This document shows positions 51,093 through 60,268 of a stretch of 64,000 bases of DNA, one piece after another. Source of the stretch: CAVSUB01 sp963730995 (GTDB lineage Bacteria; Acidobacteriota; Vicinamibacteria; Vicinamibacterales; 2-12-FULL-66-21); the NCBI GenBank assembly GCA_963730995.1, contig CAVSUB010000013.1, positions 2,232,001 through 2,296,000 of the forward strand, given 5' to 3'. The notes beneath the pieces are model-generated. The model saw nothing but the letters and a program-made list of their open reading frames with translations, searched no databases and had not been told where the DNA came from. Both the position numbers and the translations under genes were made by a program. Every line of letters starts with the position of its first letter. The first letter of the stretch is position 1.

Positions 51093-53923
51093 AGGAAAGC
51101 CGGATCGCACAACCCGCCGCGCAACCAGGCGACGTCATCGCGCACTACCGCCTCGTCGAGCGGCTGGGGCGCGACAACGACACGACGATCTATCGAGCCA
51201 AGGACCTGACGCTCGATCGTGACGTTGCCGTAAAAGTGCTGTCGCCGGAGCACGCCGCCAGCGCGACCGCGCTGGAGCGATTCCGGCGCGAGGCGCACAT
51301 CGCGTCGCTCGTCACTCACCCTCACATCTGCGCCGTTCACGATTCGGGCGAGGAGAACGGGCACGCGTTCCTGGTCTGCGAGCTGCTCGAAGGACGCGGG
51401 CTGGACGCCGTGCTTGCAGCCGGCGCATTGGGTCCCGATCGCATGCTGGATCTGGCGATTCAGCTGGTCGACGGCATCGCGGCCGTGCACCGCCGCGGCC
51501 TGATCCACGGAAACATCAAGCCGTCCAACGTCTTCGTGACCGACGAAGGGCACGTCAAGGTGCTCGAGCTCGGCTTGATGAGCGCATGGTGGGAAACCTA
51601 CGGGCAGCCCGACGGTGTCGACAGCTCGTCGCCGACGGCCTCCGCCGACCAACGCCTGCCGCCGGAGGCAGCGGTCGACGGTTTCCACTCGTATCGGTCG
51701 CCCGAACATCTGGCCGGAGCGCGCGTCGATCACCGGAGCGACATCTTCTCGATTGGCGCGGTGCTCTACGAGATGGCGACCGGAAACAAGGCCTTTCCTG
51801 GCGACACTCCGTCGCGCATCGCCGCTGCGATCGTGTCTGGTACGCCGCCGCCAGCTGACGCACGGAACCCGACATTGGCCGCCGTGGAGCCAATCCTGCA
51901 CAAGGCGCTGGAGAAGGCTCCTGAAAACCGCTATCAGAGCGCCGCGGACCTCTTGTCGGACCTGCGGCGTCTTCGTCGTCGTGTCGAGACGTCGGCAGGC
52001 GACACCTACACCGAGGGTCCACTTCGCCGCCGACTGCTGCTCGGAGTGGCTGCGGTCGGTCTCGTCGCCGCGGTGGCAGCCGGCTGGTGGTGGATGCGGG
52101 GTCGAGCGGTCACGCCTATCGAGCGGCACGCCGTCCTGATCGGCAGCGTTGCAAACGGGACCAATGACCCGGACTTCGATGGCACGCTCAGACAGGCGTT
52201 GACCGTGCTCCTGGGCCAGACTCCGTTCCTGGATCTCGTGTCGGACGAACGCGTGCGGCAGATTCTGAGGATGATGGGCCGGGAACCAGGAGCCCCGCTG
52301 ACGCACCCTGTCGCACGTGAAGCGTGCGAACGGATCGGTGCCAGTGCGCTCATCGAGGGGAGCGTCTCGGCCGTTGGCCGCACCACGGTGGTCGCGCTCA
52401 GCGCCTCGGACTGCACCACGGGCGACACGATCGCGCGCGATCAGGTCGAGGTCGAGCGCAAGGAGGACGTCCTCAAGGCGGTCGGCGTGATCGCTTCGTC
52501 TATGCGCCGTTCGCTCGGCGAGTCCGGCAGGTCGCTCGAGCAGCACAACGTGCCGATTCAGGAAGCGACGACGCCGTCTCTCGACGCGCTGAAGGCGTTC
52601 ACCGCGGGTGTCGAGAAGCGCGCGGCAGGGAGCGAGATCGAGTCGATACCATTCTTCGAGCGCGCTATCGGCCTGGACCGCAACTTCGCCCTGGCGTATA
52701 CCACGCTCTCGAGCATCTACGGCGGGCTCGGGGAAACGGGTCGCGGTGAAGACTACGCGCGACTGGCGTACGAACACCGCTCGACGGTCAGCGAGCGCGA
52801 GCGTCTGTTCATCACTTACCAGTACCACGACCGCGTGACCGGAGATCAGCTCAAGACACGGGAAGCGCTCGAAGTCTGGAAGCAGACGTATCCGCTCGAC
52901 TATCGGCCAGCCAACGCGCTCGCGCTACAGCTCCTTCGCCTCGGTGACTACGACCGGGCCATCGCCGAGGCCCAGGAGGCCTTGCGGCTGAATCCCGCGC
53001 ACCCGTTCCCGTACTCCAATCTCTCGTACGCCCTTCGCGGCGCCGGCCGCTACCCCGAGGCGAAACGGACCGCCGAGCGCGCGGTCGCCCTTGGTATCGA
53101 AACGGTGCCGACGCGCCGCCTGCTCTACCAGCTCGCGGAGATGGACAACGATCAACCGGAAGCGCAGCGCCATCTGGACTGGGCCCGAAGCCGGCCGCGC
53201 GGATTCGATCTCGTCGGCGCGCAAGCGCAGGTCATGGCCTTCCACGGACAGATGAACGAGGCTCGACGGCTGTTTCAGCTGACTATGGAGGAGGCGAATC
53301 GAAGTCAGCTCGTGCAGATAGCGAGCGGCTATTCCGCGCAGCTGGCGCTGACGGACGCGTTCTTTGGCTACGCGTTTCTTGCGATGGAACGCGCGCGACG
53401 GATCTCTGATACGACCTACGAGCCCGAGCTCCGCGCCGCCGCAGCCCTCGCAGTCGCCGGCGCGCCCGCCGAAGCGGAGAGATCGATCGCGCGGACGCGC
53501 GACCTTCGGCCCGCCGATACGCTCCTCCATGGGGCGTATGTGCCCGTGGCGGAGGCTGCGGCCTTGTTGGCCCGCGGCCGGACCGATGCGGCGCTCCAGG
53601 CCCTTCGTCCCGCGGCTCCGTTCGAACGCGGCACCGTCGCTGCCTTGCTGCCCATCTACTTCCGCGCGGAAGCGCAGCGGCGGGCGGGTGCCTTCACGGA
53701 TGCCGCCCGGGAGTTCCGCTCGCTGATCACGAATCGCGGAGCCGAGCCTTTTTCTCCCGCCATCCCGATGGCGTATCTCGGTCTTGCCCGATCGCTCGCC
53801 GCCGCAGGCGACACGGCAGGCAGCCGGCGCGCCTACGACGATCTCTTTCAGATCTGGAAAAATGCGGATCCCGATCTGCCAGCGCTGAAGCAGGCGCGCC
53901 TCGAAGCGGCGCGCAACAACTAG
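51089..53923 (+). CDS. Pseudokinase paralogue with membrane helix and periplasmic TPR domain
   Basis: A 944-aa protein from a GTG overlapping the upstream kinase stop by four bases. It has the same layout and long stretches of similarity (SERERLFITYQYHDRVTG, RYQSAADLLSDLRRLRR), so it is a tandem duplicate. The kinase domain is degenerate: the Gly loop is LGRDNDTTIY, the catalytic HRD is HGN (140-142), and DFG is ELG (160-162); only VAVK (K49) is kept. It is therefore expected to be inactive and may regulate the adjacent kinase by dimerisation or bind ATP as a switch. The membrane helix is RRRLLLGVAAVGLVAAVAAG. Confidence 0.9.
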   Translation: MKESRIAQPAAQPGDVIAHYRLVERLGRDNDTTIYRAKDLTLDRDVAVKVLSPEHAASATALERFRREAHIASLVTHPHICAVHDSGEENGHAFLVCELLEGRGLDAVLAAGALGPDRMLDLAIQLVDGIAAVHRRGLIHGNIKPSNVFVTDEGHVKVLELGLMSAWWETYGQPDGVDSSSPTASADQRLPPEAAVDGFHSYRSPEHLAGARVDHRSDIFSIGAVLYEMATGNKAFPGDTPSRIAAAIVSGTPPPADARNPTLAAVEPILHKALEKAPENRYQSAADLLSDLRRLRRRVETSAGDTYTEGPLRRRLLLGVAAVGLVAAVAAGWWWMRGRAVTPIERHAVLIGSVANGTNDPDFDGTLRQALTVLLGQTPFLDLVSDERVRQILRMMGREPGAPLTHPVAREACERIGASALIEGSVSAVGRTTVVALSASDCTTGDTIARDQVEVERKEDVLKAVGVIASSMRRSLGESGRSLEQHNVPIQEATTPSLDALKAFTAGVEKRAAGSEIESIPFFERAIGLDRNFALAYTTLSSIYGGLGETGRGEDYARLAYEHRSTVSERERLFITYQYHDRVTGDQLKTREALEVWKQTYPLDYRPANALALQLLRLGDYDRAIAEAQEALRLNPAHPFPYSNLSYALRGAGRYPEAKRTAERAVALGIETVPTRRLLYQLAEMDNDQPEAQRHLDWARSRPRGFDLVGAQAQVMAFHGQMNEARRLFQLTMEEANRSQLVQIASGYSAQLALTDAFFGYAFLAMERARRISDTTYEPELRAAAALAVAGAPAEAERSIARTRDLRPADTLLHGAYVPVAEAAALLARGRTDAALQALRPAAPFERGTVAALLPIYFRAEAQRRAGAFTDAAREFRSLITNRGAEPFSPAIPMAYLGLARSLAAAGDTAGSRRAYDDLFQIWKNADPDLPALKQARLEAARNN

Positions 53924-53929
53924 TCTCAT

Positions 53930-54105
53930 CCGAGGGGCTTCGCCCCTCGGACTCCCCTACACGCGCTCTCGCGCGCCGCTTCGACGGCGCGCTTCCGCCT
54001 CCGCTAAAGCTACGGCGAGACCTCGCCGAAGCGCCTGCGGCGCGAAGGCGGGCCGATCGCGTGGCTCGCTCGCACTGCTCGCTCGCATCTTCGAGTGAGC
54101 GTCAG
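53930..54105. repeat. Cluster of perfect hairpins and dispersed repeat copies after the pseudokinase gene
   Basis: CCGAGGGGC/GCCCCTCGG (53930-53950, loop TTC) starts six bases after the stop codon and is the likely terminator. GCGCGCCG/CGGCGCGC (53971-53992, loop CTTCGA) follows. Then comes an inverted copy of the 17914-17965 element (53993-54030), a GCGCCTGCGGCGC dyad and TTCGAGTGAGCGTCAG (54090-54105), similar to the arm at 47063. No gene in 53924-54138. Confidence 0.75.
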
Positions 54106-54138
54106 GTTTATGAGACAGCTTCTAGCTGCGGCTGGACC

Positions 54139-54366
54139 TCACCCGCGGAGCGCGTCGTAGTACTTCGGTGGGTGCGTCCTGAGCCTCGCACGGACCGAGA
54201 TCCGAATTCCGGCACGGTGGCGTTGAACACGGCAGCGCTCACCCTTCGACAGGACCCTCACGGCGTACAACCGATCGCCCCAGGGCGTGAGCGCCCAGTC
54301 GACGACGCGCCCCTCGCACGAGCACTCGAGGGACACACGCGAGCCGCGTCTCGGATTGTTGGGCAT
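54139..54366 (-). CDS. Possible small basic protein, unknown function
   Basis: A 75-aa frame downstream of the membrane protein gene on the same strand, starting MPNNPRRGSRVSLECSCEG and ending THPPKYYDALRG. The mix of hydrophobic and charged residues (VVDWALTPWGDRLYAVRVL) looks protein-like, but no family is recognised and an overlapping plus-strand frame exists. The frame is open further upstream, so the start is uncertain. Confidence 0.3.
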   Translation of the reverse strand: MPNNPRRGSRVSLECSCEGRVVDWALTPWGDRLYAVRVLSKGERCRVQRHRAGIRISVRARLRTHPPKYYDALRG

Positions 54367-54403
54367 CCAGGCGCCTGTGCCGCGGCCTACTCCCGCGACG
54401 ATG

Positions 54404-55981
54404 TCATCGATTGATTCGCGGCGGGGCTTCACGCCTCGGCGCCAGCTCGGGATCCGCTGGCTCGACCCAGGCTCGCCCGGCCACGACAAGAGCCGCGAGC
54501 GGTACCAGCCAGACAACCCGTGCCTGATATCGATTGTACGGCCCTGACAGAACACCGCAGATGATCCCGTTCACCCCGACCAGACAGCAACAGAAAATCG
54601 CGAACAGCTGCTCGGTCGCGAGCGTCATTCGGCGGGCGCGGCTCACGAGTGCCGGTGCAATCGACACGATCAGGAAAAGACCTGACAGGCCGACGACGGC
54701 GTGCTGCCACAACTGGAGGAACCGCCACATCCACTCGCGAATCGCGCGGTTGCAGGCATGCCCGTCGCCCTCCTGACAGACTTCGACGTTCGGCGTCAGC
54801 GACGCCGTAATCCCGGCGCGACGCAGCGGCATCCGAAGCGTTTCGACGAGGGCATCGTTCATTTCCGGCCTCAGCTTGAACATGACCAACTGCCAGAAGG
54901 CATTGGTCAGCGAGGCCTTCGCCTGACCCAGCGCATGGTGTTCGATGGCGCCCATGACGACCTGCCACTGCTCGGCATAAAAGCGCTCCCGTCGATCCGG
55001 GTCGAATTCAGGGCTGAACTTGAATTCGCCGATTTGCGGCCACATGAAGCCTTCGGTGTACAGGTTCACCTTCCGGTTGGGATCCACCAGCTCGCACGAG
55101 ACATAGCTCGCGGTCTCGCAGCTCTCCTGCAAGTAAGCCAGCCCGGGGCCATCCGCAATGATCCGTCCGAGAGCGAAGGGCGGGTTCTGCACCGGTCGCC
55201 CGAACACCATCCTGAGGCCGATCGACGCAAGCACCAGCGCGGCGATTCCAGCAAAGACAGCCGCAGCAACGGGGAGCGAACGACGGAAACCATCCCGGAT
55301 CGAGGTGCGGAGCCCGACGACGGCGATGCCGATTGGCAGCGCGGCCGCCATCAACAGACCGTTCGAATTGTGGGCACCCATGGCATACGCGATGAGTGCC
55401 GCCAGGATCCATCGCGGGAAAACGGGGAGCCTGTCGAAGAAGAAGAGCAGCAGGCCGGCGGCGATTATCGAGAGCCCGGTGAAGATGTCGGGCATGATGA
55501 ACGCCGCAAAGAAGGGAAGCGTGGTTGTCAGTGTCAGGAAAACCACGAGGCCCATGAACGCCATCCGATGGCGCCAGCCGACGGCACGAACGAGCAGATC
55601 CAGGACGCCCGAAACGAGCGCTGCCTGCGCGGCGGCGGTCGCCCACAATGAGCCCAGGAAGTAGACTGGAACCGCATAGAAGACCGACCGCGAGCCAATG
55701 GCGCTCAACGTCAGCCGAAACTGTGTGACGTCGACGATCGCAGGCAGGGCGGACACTGCTTCGCTCGCCCAGAGGTTCCGTCCGGCTGGAAACTGCCCGA
55801 CGGCCGGCCATGGGTGAGAGATCGCGGTCAGGACGTCCTTCCCCCACATGTAGAAAACCCACGAGTCGTAGAAGATGAACGGTCGGCCGGAGACCAGCGC
55901 AGGGACCAGCAGAACGGCGGCGCCGGCGGCAATCCACCCGGCTTCGACGAAAGCGGACAGGATGCCGTTCTTGTGGCGCAT
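54404..55981 (-). CDS. Polytopic membrane protein, possibly glycan-related
   Basis: A 525-aa protein with roughly eleven hydrophobic segments, an N-terminal helix (IAAGAAVLLVPALVSG) followed by a periplasmic stretch starting FYDSWVFYMWGKD, a large loop between about residues 270 and 420 (CETASYVSCELVDPNRKVNL, NRAIREWMWRF), and a basic tail. I recall similar uncharacterised proteins beside glycosyltransferases; the arrangement resembles GT-C enzymes but no catalytic motif is certain. It lies 64 bp after a GT2 gene on the same strand, probably the same operon. Confidence 0.75.
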   Translation of the reverse strand: MRHKNGILSAFVEAGWIAAGAAVLLVPALVSGRPFIFYDSWVFYMWGKDVLTAISHPWPAVGQFPAGRNLWASEAVSALPAIVDVTQFRLTLSAIGSRSVFYAVPVYFLGSLWATAAAQAALVSGVLDLLVRAVGWRHRMAFMGLVVFLTLTTTLPFFAAFIMPDIFTGLSIIAAGLLLFFFDRLPVFPRWILAALIAYAMGAHNSNGLLMAAALPIGIAVVGLRTSIRDGFRRSLPVAAAVFAGIAALVLASIGLRMVFGRPVQNPPFALGRIIADGPGLAYLQESCETASYVSCELVDPNRKVNLYTEGFMWPQIGEFKFSPEFDPDRRERFYAEQWQVVMGAIEHHALGQAKASLTNAFWQLVMFKLRPEMNDALVETLRMPLRRAGITASLTPNVEVCQEGDGHACNRAIREWMWRFLQLWQHAVVGLSGLFLIVSIAPALVSRARRMTLATEQLFAIFCCCLVGVNGIICGVLSGPYNRYQARVVWLVPLAALVVAGRAWVEPADPELAPRREAPPRINR

Positions 55982-56045
55982 GGATGGTTCGATCGAATAA
56001 GTCCGCGAGGCTGTCGAATCCGGAGCAACGTGCGGTCGAGCCGCT

Positions 56046-57266
56046 TCACCGCCGCCGGAGCCCGAGGAAGCTGAGGAAGAAACTCGTCAGCACGACCTGA
56101 CCACCGAGACACATCGCGCCGGCGGAGGGGATGGCAATGCGGAGAGTCACGCTCGGATTCAGGGGCCCGAATCCAGCGCTCCACCACCGCCCAACCGCGT
56201 ACATCGCCCCGAGCAGCCCCACGCCGAACAGCACGCCCCCTGCGATCACACCTGACTCCAGCGTGAACGAATCCATGAAGCGCTCGAGTGCAATATCCTC
56301 CAGCAGAAGTTTCTCGTTGAACGCGTACACGCGCGCCGAGAACGCGAACGCCAACGCCTGGAATCCGAGCAGGATGGCGGCGACGGCGAAGAGCAGCGTA
56401 TGCACGTCGAGAACAACGGATCCACCGAGCGTGAAGGGCCCCGGAAGCAGAAAGGCGCTCACGAGCGCTCCGCCGAGCATCAACGCAAGCCCCGGATACA
56501 GGAACAGCCAACGGGGGCTGTAGAGCAGCATGAACCGGAAGTGACGCCAGCCGTCACGCCACGGCCTCAGATGCGGCGGACGGTCCCGGCCGTCCTTCGA
56601 CAGCGTCGTCGGCACCTCGGCGATTCGCATGTCCAGCAGAGTGGCCTTGATGACCATCTCGGACGCGAACTCCATCCCCGTCGTCTGGAGCTCCATGCGC
56701 TCGAAGGCTGCGCGCGAGAATCCTCGCAACCCGCAGTGGAAGTCCCGCACGGGACACTTGAAGAACAGGCGGCCGATGCGGGAGAGCACCGGGTTGCCGA
56801 TGTGCTTGTTCTTCCAGGGCATCGCTCCCGGCGCGATCCCGCCGAGAAAGCGGTTGCCCATCACGAGATCCACGCCGACGCGCAGCTGCTCGACGAACGG
56901 ATCGAGCCGGCTGAAGTCGTAGCTGTCGTCTCCGTCGCCCATGATGATGTAGCGGCCGCGAGCGTGCTTCGCGCCGTGATACAGAGCGGCCCCGTAGCCA
57001 CGCTCGGGCACATGAACGACTCGAGCGCCCTCGCTCTCCGCGATCTGTGGCGAACCGTCCGTGGATCCGTTGTCCGCCACGACCACTTCGGCTCGAAGCC
57101 CAAGACGGGCAATGCAGCCGCGAGCCTTCTGAATGCACCTGCCAATCGTGAGTGCCTCGTTGAGACAGGGCATGAGCACGGTCAGCTCGACTGGCTCCGC
57201 TCGAGGGTCTGGGGCTGCGGGTGCGGGATCAAAGAGGCCGGCGGGAATGCGATTTTGAACGGCCAA
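56046..57266 (-). CDS. Family 2 glycosyltransferase (dolichol-phosphate-mannose-synthase-like) with C-terminal membrane helices
   Basis: A GT-A domain with LTVLMPCLNEALTIGRCIQK, VVVADNGSTDGSPQIAE, GYGAALYHGAKHARGRYIIM and the metal-binding GDGDDSYDFS, then FHCGLRGFSRAAFERM, followed by four C-terminal membrane helices. It would transfer a sugar from a nucleotide donor to a lipid carrier or membrane acceptor. The start is uncertain: ATG 57326 would overlap the divergent gene's ATG, so a TTG at 57266 preceded by GAGGT is used, giving about 406 aa. The downstream polytopic protein may use the lipid-linked product. Confidence 0.88.
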   Translation of the reverse strand: MAVQNRIPAGLFDPAPAAPDPRAEPVELTVLMPCLNEALTIGRCIQKARGCIARLGLRAEVVVADNGSTDGSPQIAESEGARVVHVPERGYGAALYHGAKHARGRYIIMGDGDDSYDFSRLDPFVEQLRVGVDLVMGNRFLGGIAPGAMPWKNKHIGNPVLSRIGRLFFKCPVRDFHCGLRGFSRAAFERMELQTTGMEFASEMVIKATLLDMRIAEVPTTLSKDGRDRPPHLRPWRDGWRHFRFMLLYSPRWLFLYPGLALMLGGALVSAFLLPGPFTLGGSVVLDVHTLLFAVAAILLGFQALAFAFSARVYAFNEKLLLEDIALERFMDSFTLESGVIAGGVLFGVGLLGAMYAVGRWWSAGFGPLNPSVTLRIAIPSAGAMCLGGQVVLTSFFLSFLGLRRR

Positions 57267-57324
57267 GCTGGACTTTACCTCGCAGACGATGCGGTCACGG
57301 CATAGTAGCGGGTAGACTCGAATC

Positions 57325-58203
57325 ATGTCCACAGCAGGTCTGGACTCCGAGATCGCCAATCTCTACCAATTGCCTTTGGCGGAGTTCACGTCAGCGCGGA
57401 ATGCACTCGCGAAGCAAGCGGGATCACGCGCGTCAGAGGTCCGTGCTCTGCAGAAACCACCGGTTGCGGCATGGGCGATCAATCAGCTCTTCCGGCATGA
57501 CCGGGATACGTACGATCGACTGATCGGCGCGAGCGGAGATCTGCGGGCCGCGCACGCGGCGGTCCTCGCCGGCAAGCACGGTGATGTCAGGTCCGCCGGA
57601 AAGTCTCACGAAGAAGCGATCGATAGTGCGCTGAAGGCAACCGTCGCGATTCTGTCGGACGCGGGGCAGCCCCTGACGGATGCCACGCGGCAAGCCATCG
57701 CAACAACGCTGCGCGCCCTGCCTGGAGTGGAGCCCGCCGGTCAACTGACAAAAACGCTGCAGCCCGGGGGTTTCGAGATGCTCGCCGGTCTTCCCGTCCA
57801 GAACAAGACAGGAAAGCCGACCGTTGTTCCGAAGCCGGCGCCTGCCCCGCCGCCATCGGCAACCTCGCCAGTCAGGAAAGCTGATCCAGTCGCAGAGCGC
57901 CGCGCCAGAGAAGCAGCGGCGGAGGCGGAGCGGCAAGTCCGTCTTGCCGAGCATGCGATGCGTCGAGAAGAGTTCGAAGCTGCTCGCGCCGCCCGAGAGG
58001 CAGAGAAAGCCGACAAGGCGGTTGACGACGCACGTGAATCGGTCAACGAGGCGCAGCAGGCGCTCGCAGATGCGGAGCGGGCCGCTGAGCAAGCGCTGAA
58101 ATCAAAGGAGGCCGCTGAGAAGCGGGCGCGCGAAGCTGACGAGGCGCTGAAAGCCGCGAGGGATCGGCGCGACTCGCTCAGTCCTTCCCCGAAACCCGCC
58201 TGA
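57325..58203 (+). CDS. Conserved protein with long C-terminal coiled coil
   Basis: A 292-aa protein. The N-terminal part (LYQLPLAEFTSARNALAKQA, EVRALQKPPVAAWAINQLFR) is a pattern I recognise from uncharacterised proteins of several phyla. A Pro-rich hinge near residue 170 leads to about 100 residues of almost pure Ala/Glu/Arg/Lys heptads (AAAEAERQVRLAEHAMRREE), certainly a coiled coil. No signal or membrane segment. Its 3' end overlaps that of the histidine kinase gene by 26 bp. Function unknown. Confidence 0.8.
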   Translation: MSTAGLDSEIANLYQLPLAEFTSARNALAKQAGSRASEVRALQKPPVAAWAINQLFRHDRDTYDRLIGASGDLRAAHAAVLAGKHGDVRSAGKSHEEAIDSALKATVAILSDAGQPLTDATRQAIATTLRALPGVEPAGQLTKTLQPGGFEMLAGLPVQNKTGKPTVVPKPAPAPPPSATSPVRKADPVAERRAREAAAEAERQVRLAEHAMRREEFEAARAAREAEKADKAVDDARESVNEAQQALADAERAAEQALKSKEAAEKRAREADEALKAARDRRDSLSPSPKPA

Positions 58204-60268
58204 TCACTGCGGCGAGCTTGTCGACCTCGACAGGCTTCGGCACGAAGCTCTGATATCCCGCCGTGAGCGCTCGCCGCCTGTCTTCGGGATGCGCGAGCGC
58301 GGTCAGCGCGATGGCCGGCAAGCCGCCGGCATTCGAATCGAGCGCTCGGATACGGCGGATCAACGTGTATCCGTCCTCGCCCGGCATCCGAATGTCGCTG
58401 ACGAGCACGTCCGGCTTGAAATCAGGCAACGCCTCCAGCGCTTCGCGCGCCGAGCCAACGGCGGCCGTCCGCGCGCCGCATTCCGTCAGTGCGCGCGAGA
58501 CGACTTCCCTCGCGTCCGATTCGTCGTCGACGACGAGTACTCGAAGACCGCTGAGGAGGTGTGCGTCGGGGCTCACGGATTCCTGAGTGCGCCTGATCGC
58601 GCGGATGGGAAACATCACCGAGAACGTGGCGCCTCGACCCGGTCCGGCGCTGTGGACGTTGACCTTGCCTCCGTGCAGCTCGACGATGTGCCGTACGATC
58701 GAGAGGCCCAGGCCAAGGCCGCCATGGGGCCGCGTCACCGACTCGTCGCCCTGACGGAAACGGTCGAAGATGTACGGCAGCAGGTCCGACGCGATCCCCT
58801 CGCCCGTGTCGGTCACCGTGACGACGGCGCTGCTCCCCTGGCGGTCCAATGAGACGACGACCGAGCCGCCCGTCGGCGTGAACTTGATCGCATTGACGAT
58901 CAGATTCCATATCACCTGCTGCAGCCGATCGGGATCGCCGATCACCGCGCCGCCGACCTGCAATCGTGCCCTGAGCGCGACGCCTTTGGCGTCCGCCGCG
59001 GGCCGCAGCGTGTCCAGCGTCGCATCGACCAGGGGCGCCAGGTCCGTCGGCCGCAGCTCGAGCCTCAGCTTCCCCGTCACGATCCGTGACACGTCGAGAA
59101 TGTCGGATATCAGCTGCTCCTGCAGGTGCGCGTTTCGCTCGATGGTCTCGAGCGCCCGCGCGACGCCGGCCGCATCCAGCTTGCCCATCCGCAGCAGCCG
59201 CGTCCATCCGAGCATGGCGTTGAGCGGCGTCCGGAGCTCGTGAGAGAGCGTCGCGAGGAAGTCCTCCTTGGCGCGATTCGCAATGGCGAGATCCTCCGCG
59301 CGGCGCCGCAGGTCGTCCTCGAGACGCTTCCGTTCGGTGATGTCCCGCACGACGAGCGAGAACCCACGCAGCTGCCGGGTGGCGTCGCGTACCGGCGTGA
59401 GAACGACATGGGCATCGAATGCCAGCCCCCCCCGCCGCAGCCGGAGTCCTTCCGATTCCATGCGGCCGTCCGACTCGGCGGCCAGCAACTGGGCGGCGGG
59501 TGCGCCTTCCTCACGATCGGGAACGGAATAGAAGGTGGCGAAACTGCGCCCGACGATCTCGTCGGCCGGGTACCCGAATAGCCGCTCGCCACCGGCATTC
59601 CAGCTGGTGACGACACCGTGGGGGCTGAGCATGCAGATCGCGTAGTCCTGCACGCTGTCGAGGAGCAAGGTTAGTTTGTCTTCGGCCAGTCGAAGCCGCT
59701 CGGCGTTGTCCTCCAGCTCAGCATAGAGCGCAATGACGCCCCGATTGGTCTCGTGCAGCTCTCCGTAGACTCGCTGGAGGGCGCTGGCTTCGTCGAGATG
59801 TCCGTCGGGAGGATCGCCTCGCGGCCGACCGATGAGGTGCGTGCCCTCGGCAATCGAGAGCTGGTTGGAATCGGCGTGACGGAAGAGGGTTGCCAGAGAT
59901 ACGACGGCACCAGACGACGAAGGCACGACGCCGAGGCGGTGCACCAGCAATCGAAAAGGCAACAGGGAGCGCTCGAGGGCGACCAGCCCGCCCATGCGCT
60001 CCACGGCGGCAACGTGGAACTGGACCTCGAGTGACGGGCCGTCCGCGATCGTGAGCTCGGCGCGGGTCTCGGGCGCCGCGAGTGTCAGCCGGCAGCCAAC
60101 CTCGAAGAGGACGACAGAGAGGCGGCGCACATCCCTCGAATGGAGGTCGAATTCCTCGGCCGCCAGCCGTGCCCGCCGGCAAAGCGAAACGACGTCCTGC
60201 TGAACGCGCAGGACGGTTGTCGAAAGTGTGAAGCCGCCCCCCTCGGGGAGGGAATTTGTCCCGTTCAC
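58178..60268 (-). CDS. Hybrid sensor histidine kinase with PAS and receiver domains
   Basis: About 696 aa from GTG 60268. Residues 1-150 look like a degenerate RsbT-type ATPase domain (VVSLCRRARLAAEEFDLHSR, VRRLSVVLFEVGCRL) with no recognisable N- or G-boxes. A short coiled coil follows, then a PAS domain (LLDSVQDYAICMLSPHGVVT, ERLFGYPADEIVGR), HisKA with FLATLSHELRTPLNAMLGW (H343), HATPase_c (LQQVIWNLIVNAIKFTP, GEGIASDLLPYIFDRF, HGGLGLGLSIVRHI) and a C-terminal receiver (LRVLVVDDESDAREVVSRAL, VLVSDIRMPGEDG with D625, KPVEVDKL). No membrane segment, so it is a cytosolic sensor. Divergent from a diguanylate cyclase gene. Confidence 0.9.
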   Translation of the reverse strand: MNGTNSLPEGGGFTLSTTVLRVQQDVVSLCRRARLAAEEFDLHSRDVRRLSVVLFEVGCRLTLAAPETRAELTIADGPSLEVQFHVAAVERMGGLVALERSLLPFRLLVHRLGVVPSSSGAVVSLATLFRHADSNQLSIAEGTHLIGRPRGDPPDGHLDEASALQRVYGELHETNRGVIALYAELEDNAERLRLAEDKLTLLLDSVQDYAICMLSPHGVVTSWNAGGERLFGYPADEIVGRSFATFYSVPDREEGAPAAQLLAAESDGRMESEGLRLRRGGLAFDAHVVLTPVRDATRQLRGFSLVVRDITERKRLEDDLRRRAEDLAIANRAKEDFLATLSHELRTPLNAMLGWTRLLRMGKLDAAGVARALETIERNAHLQEQLISDILDVSRIVTGKLRLELRPTDLAPLVDATLDTLRPAADAKGVALRARLQVGGAVIGDPDRLQQVIWNLIVNAIKFTPTGGSVVVSLDRQGSSAVVTVTDTGEGIASDLLPYIFDRFRQGDESVTRPHGGLGLGLSIVRHIVELHGGKVNVHSAGPGRGATFSVMFPIRAIRRTQESVSPDAHLLSGLRVLVVDDESDAREVVSRALTECGARTAAVGSAREALEALPDFKPDVLVSDIRMPGEDGYTLIRRIRALDSNAGGLPAIALTALAHPEDRRRALTAGYQSFVPKPVEVDKLAAVIRRVSGKD

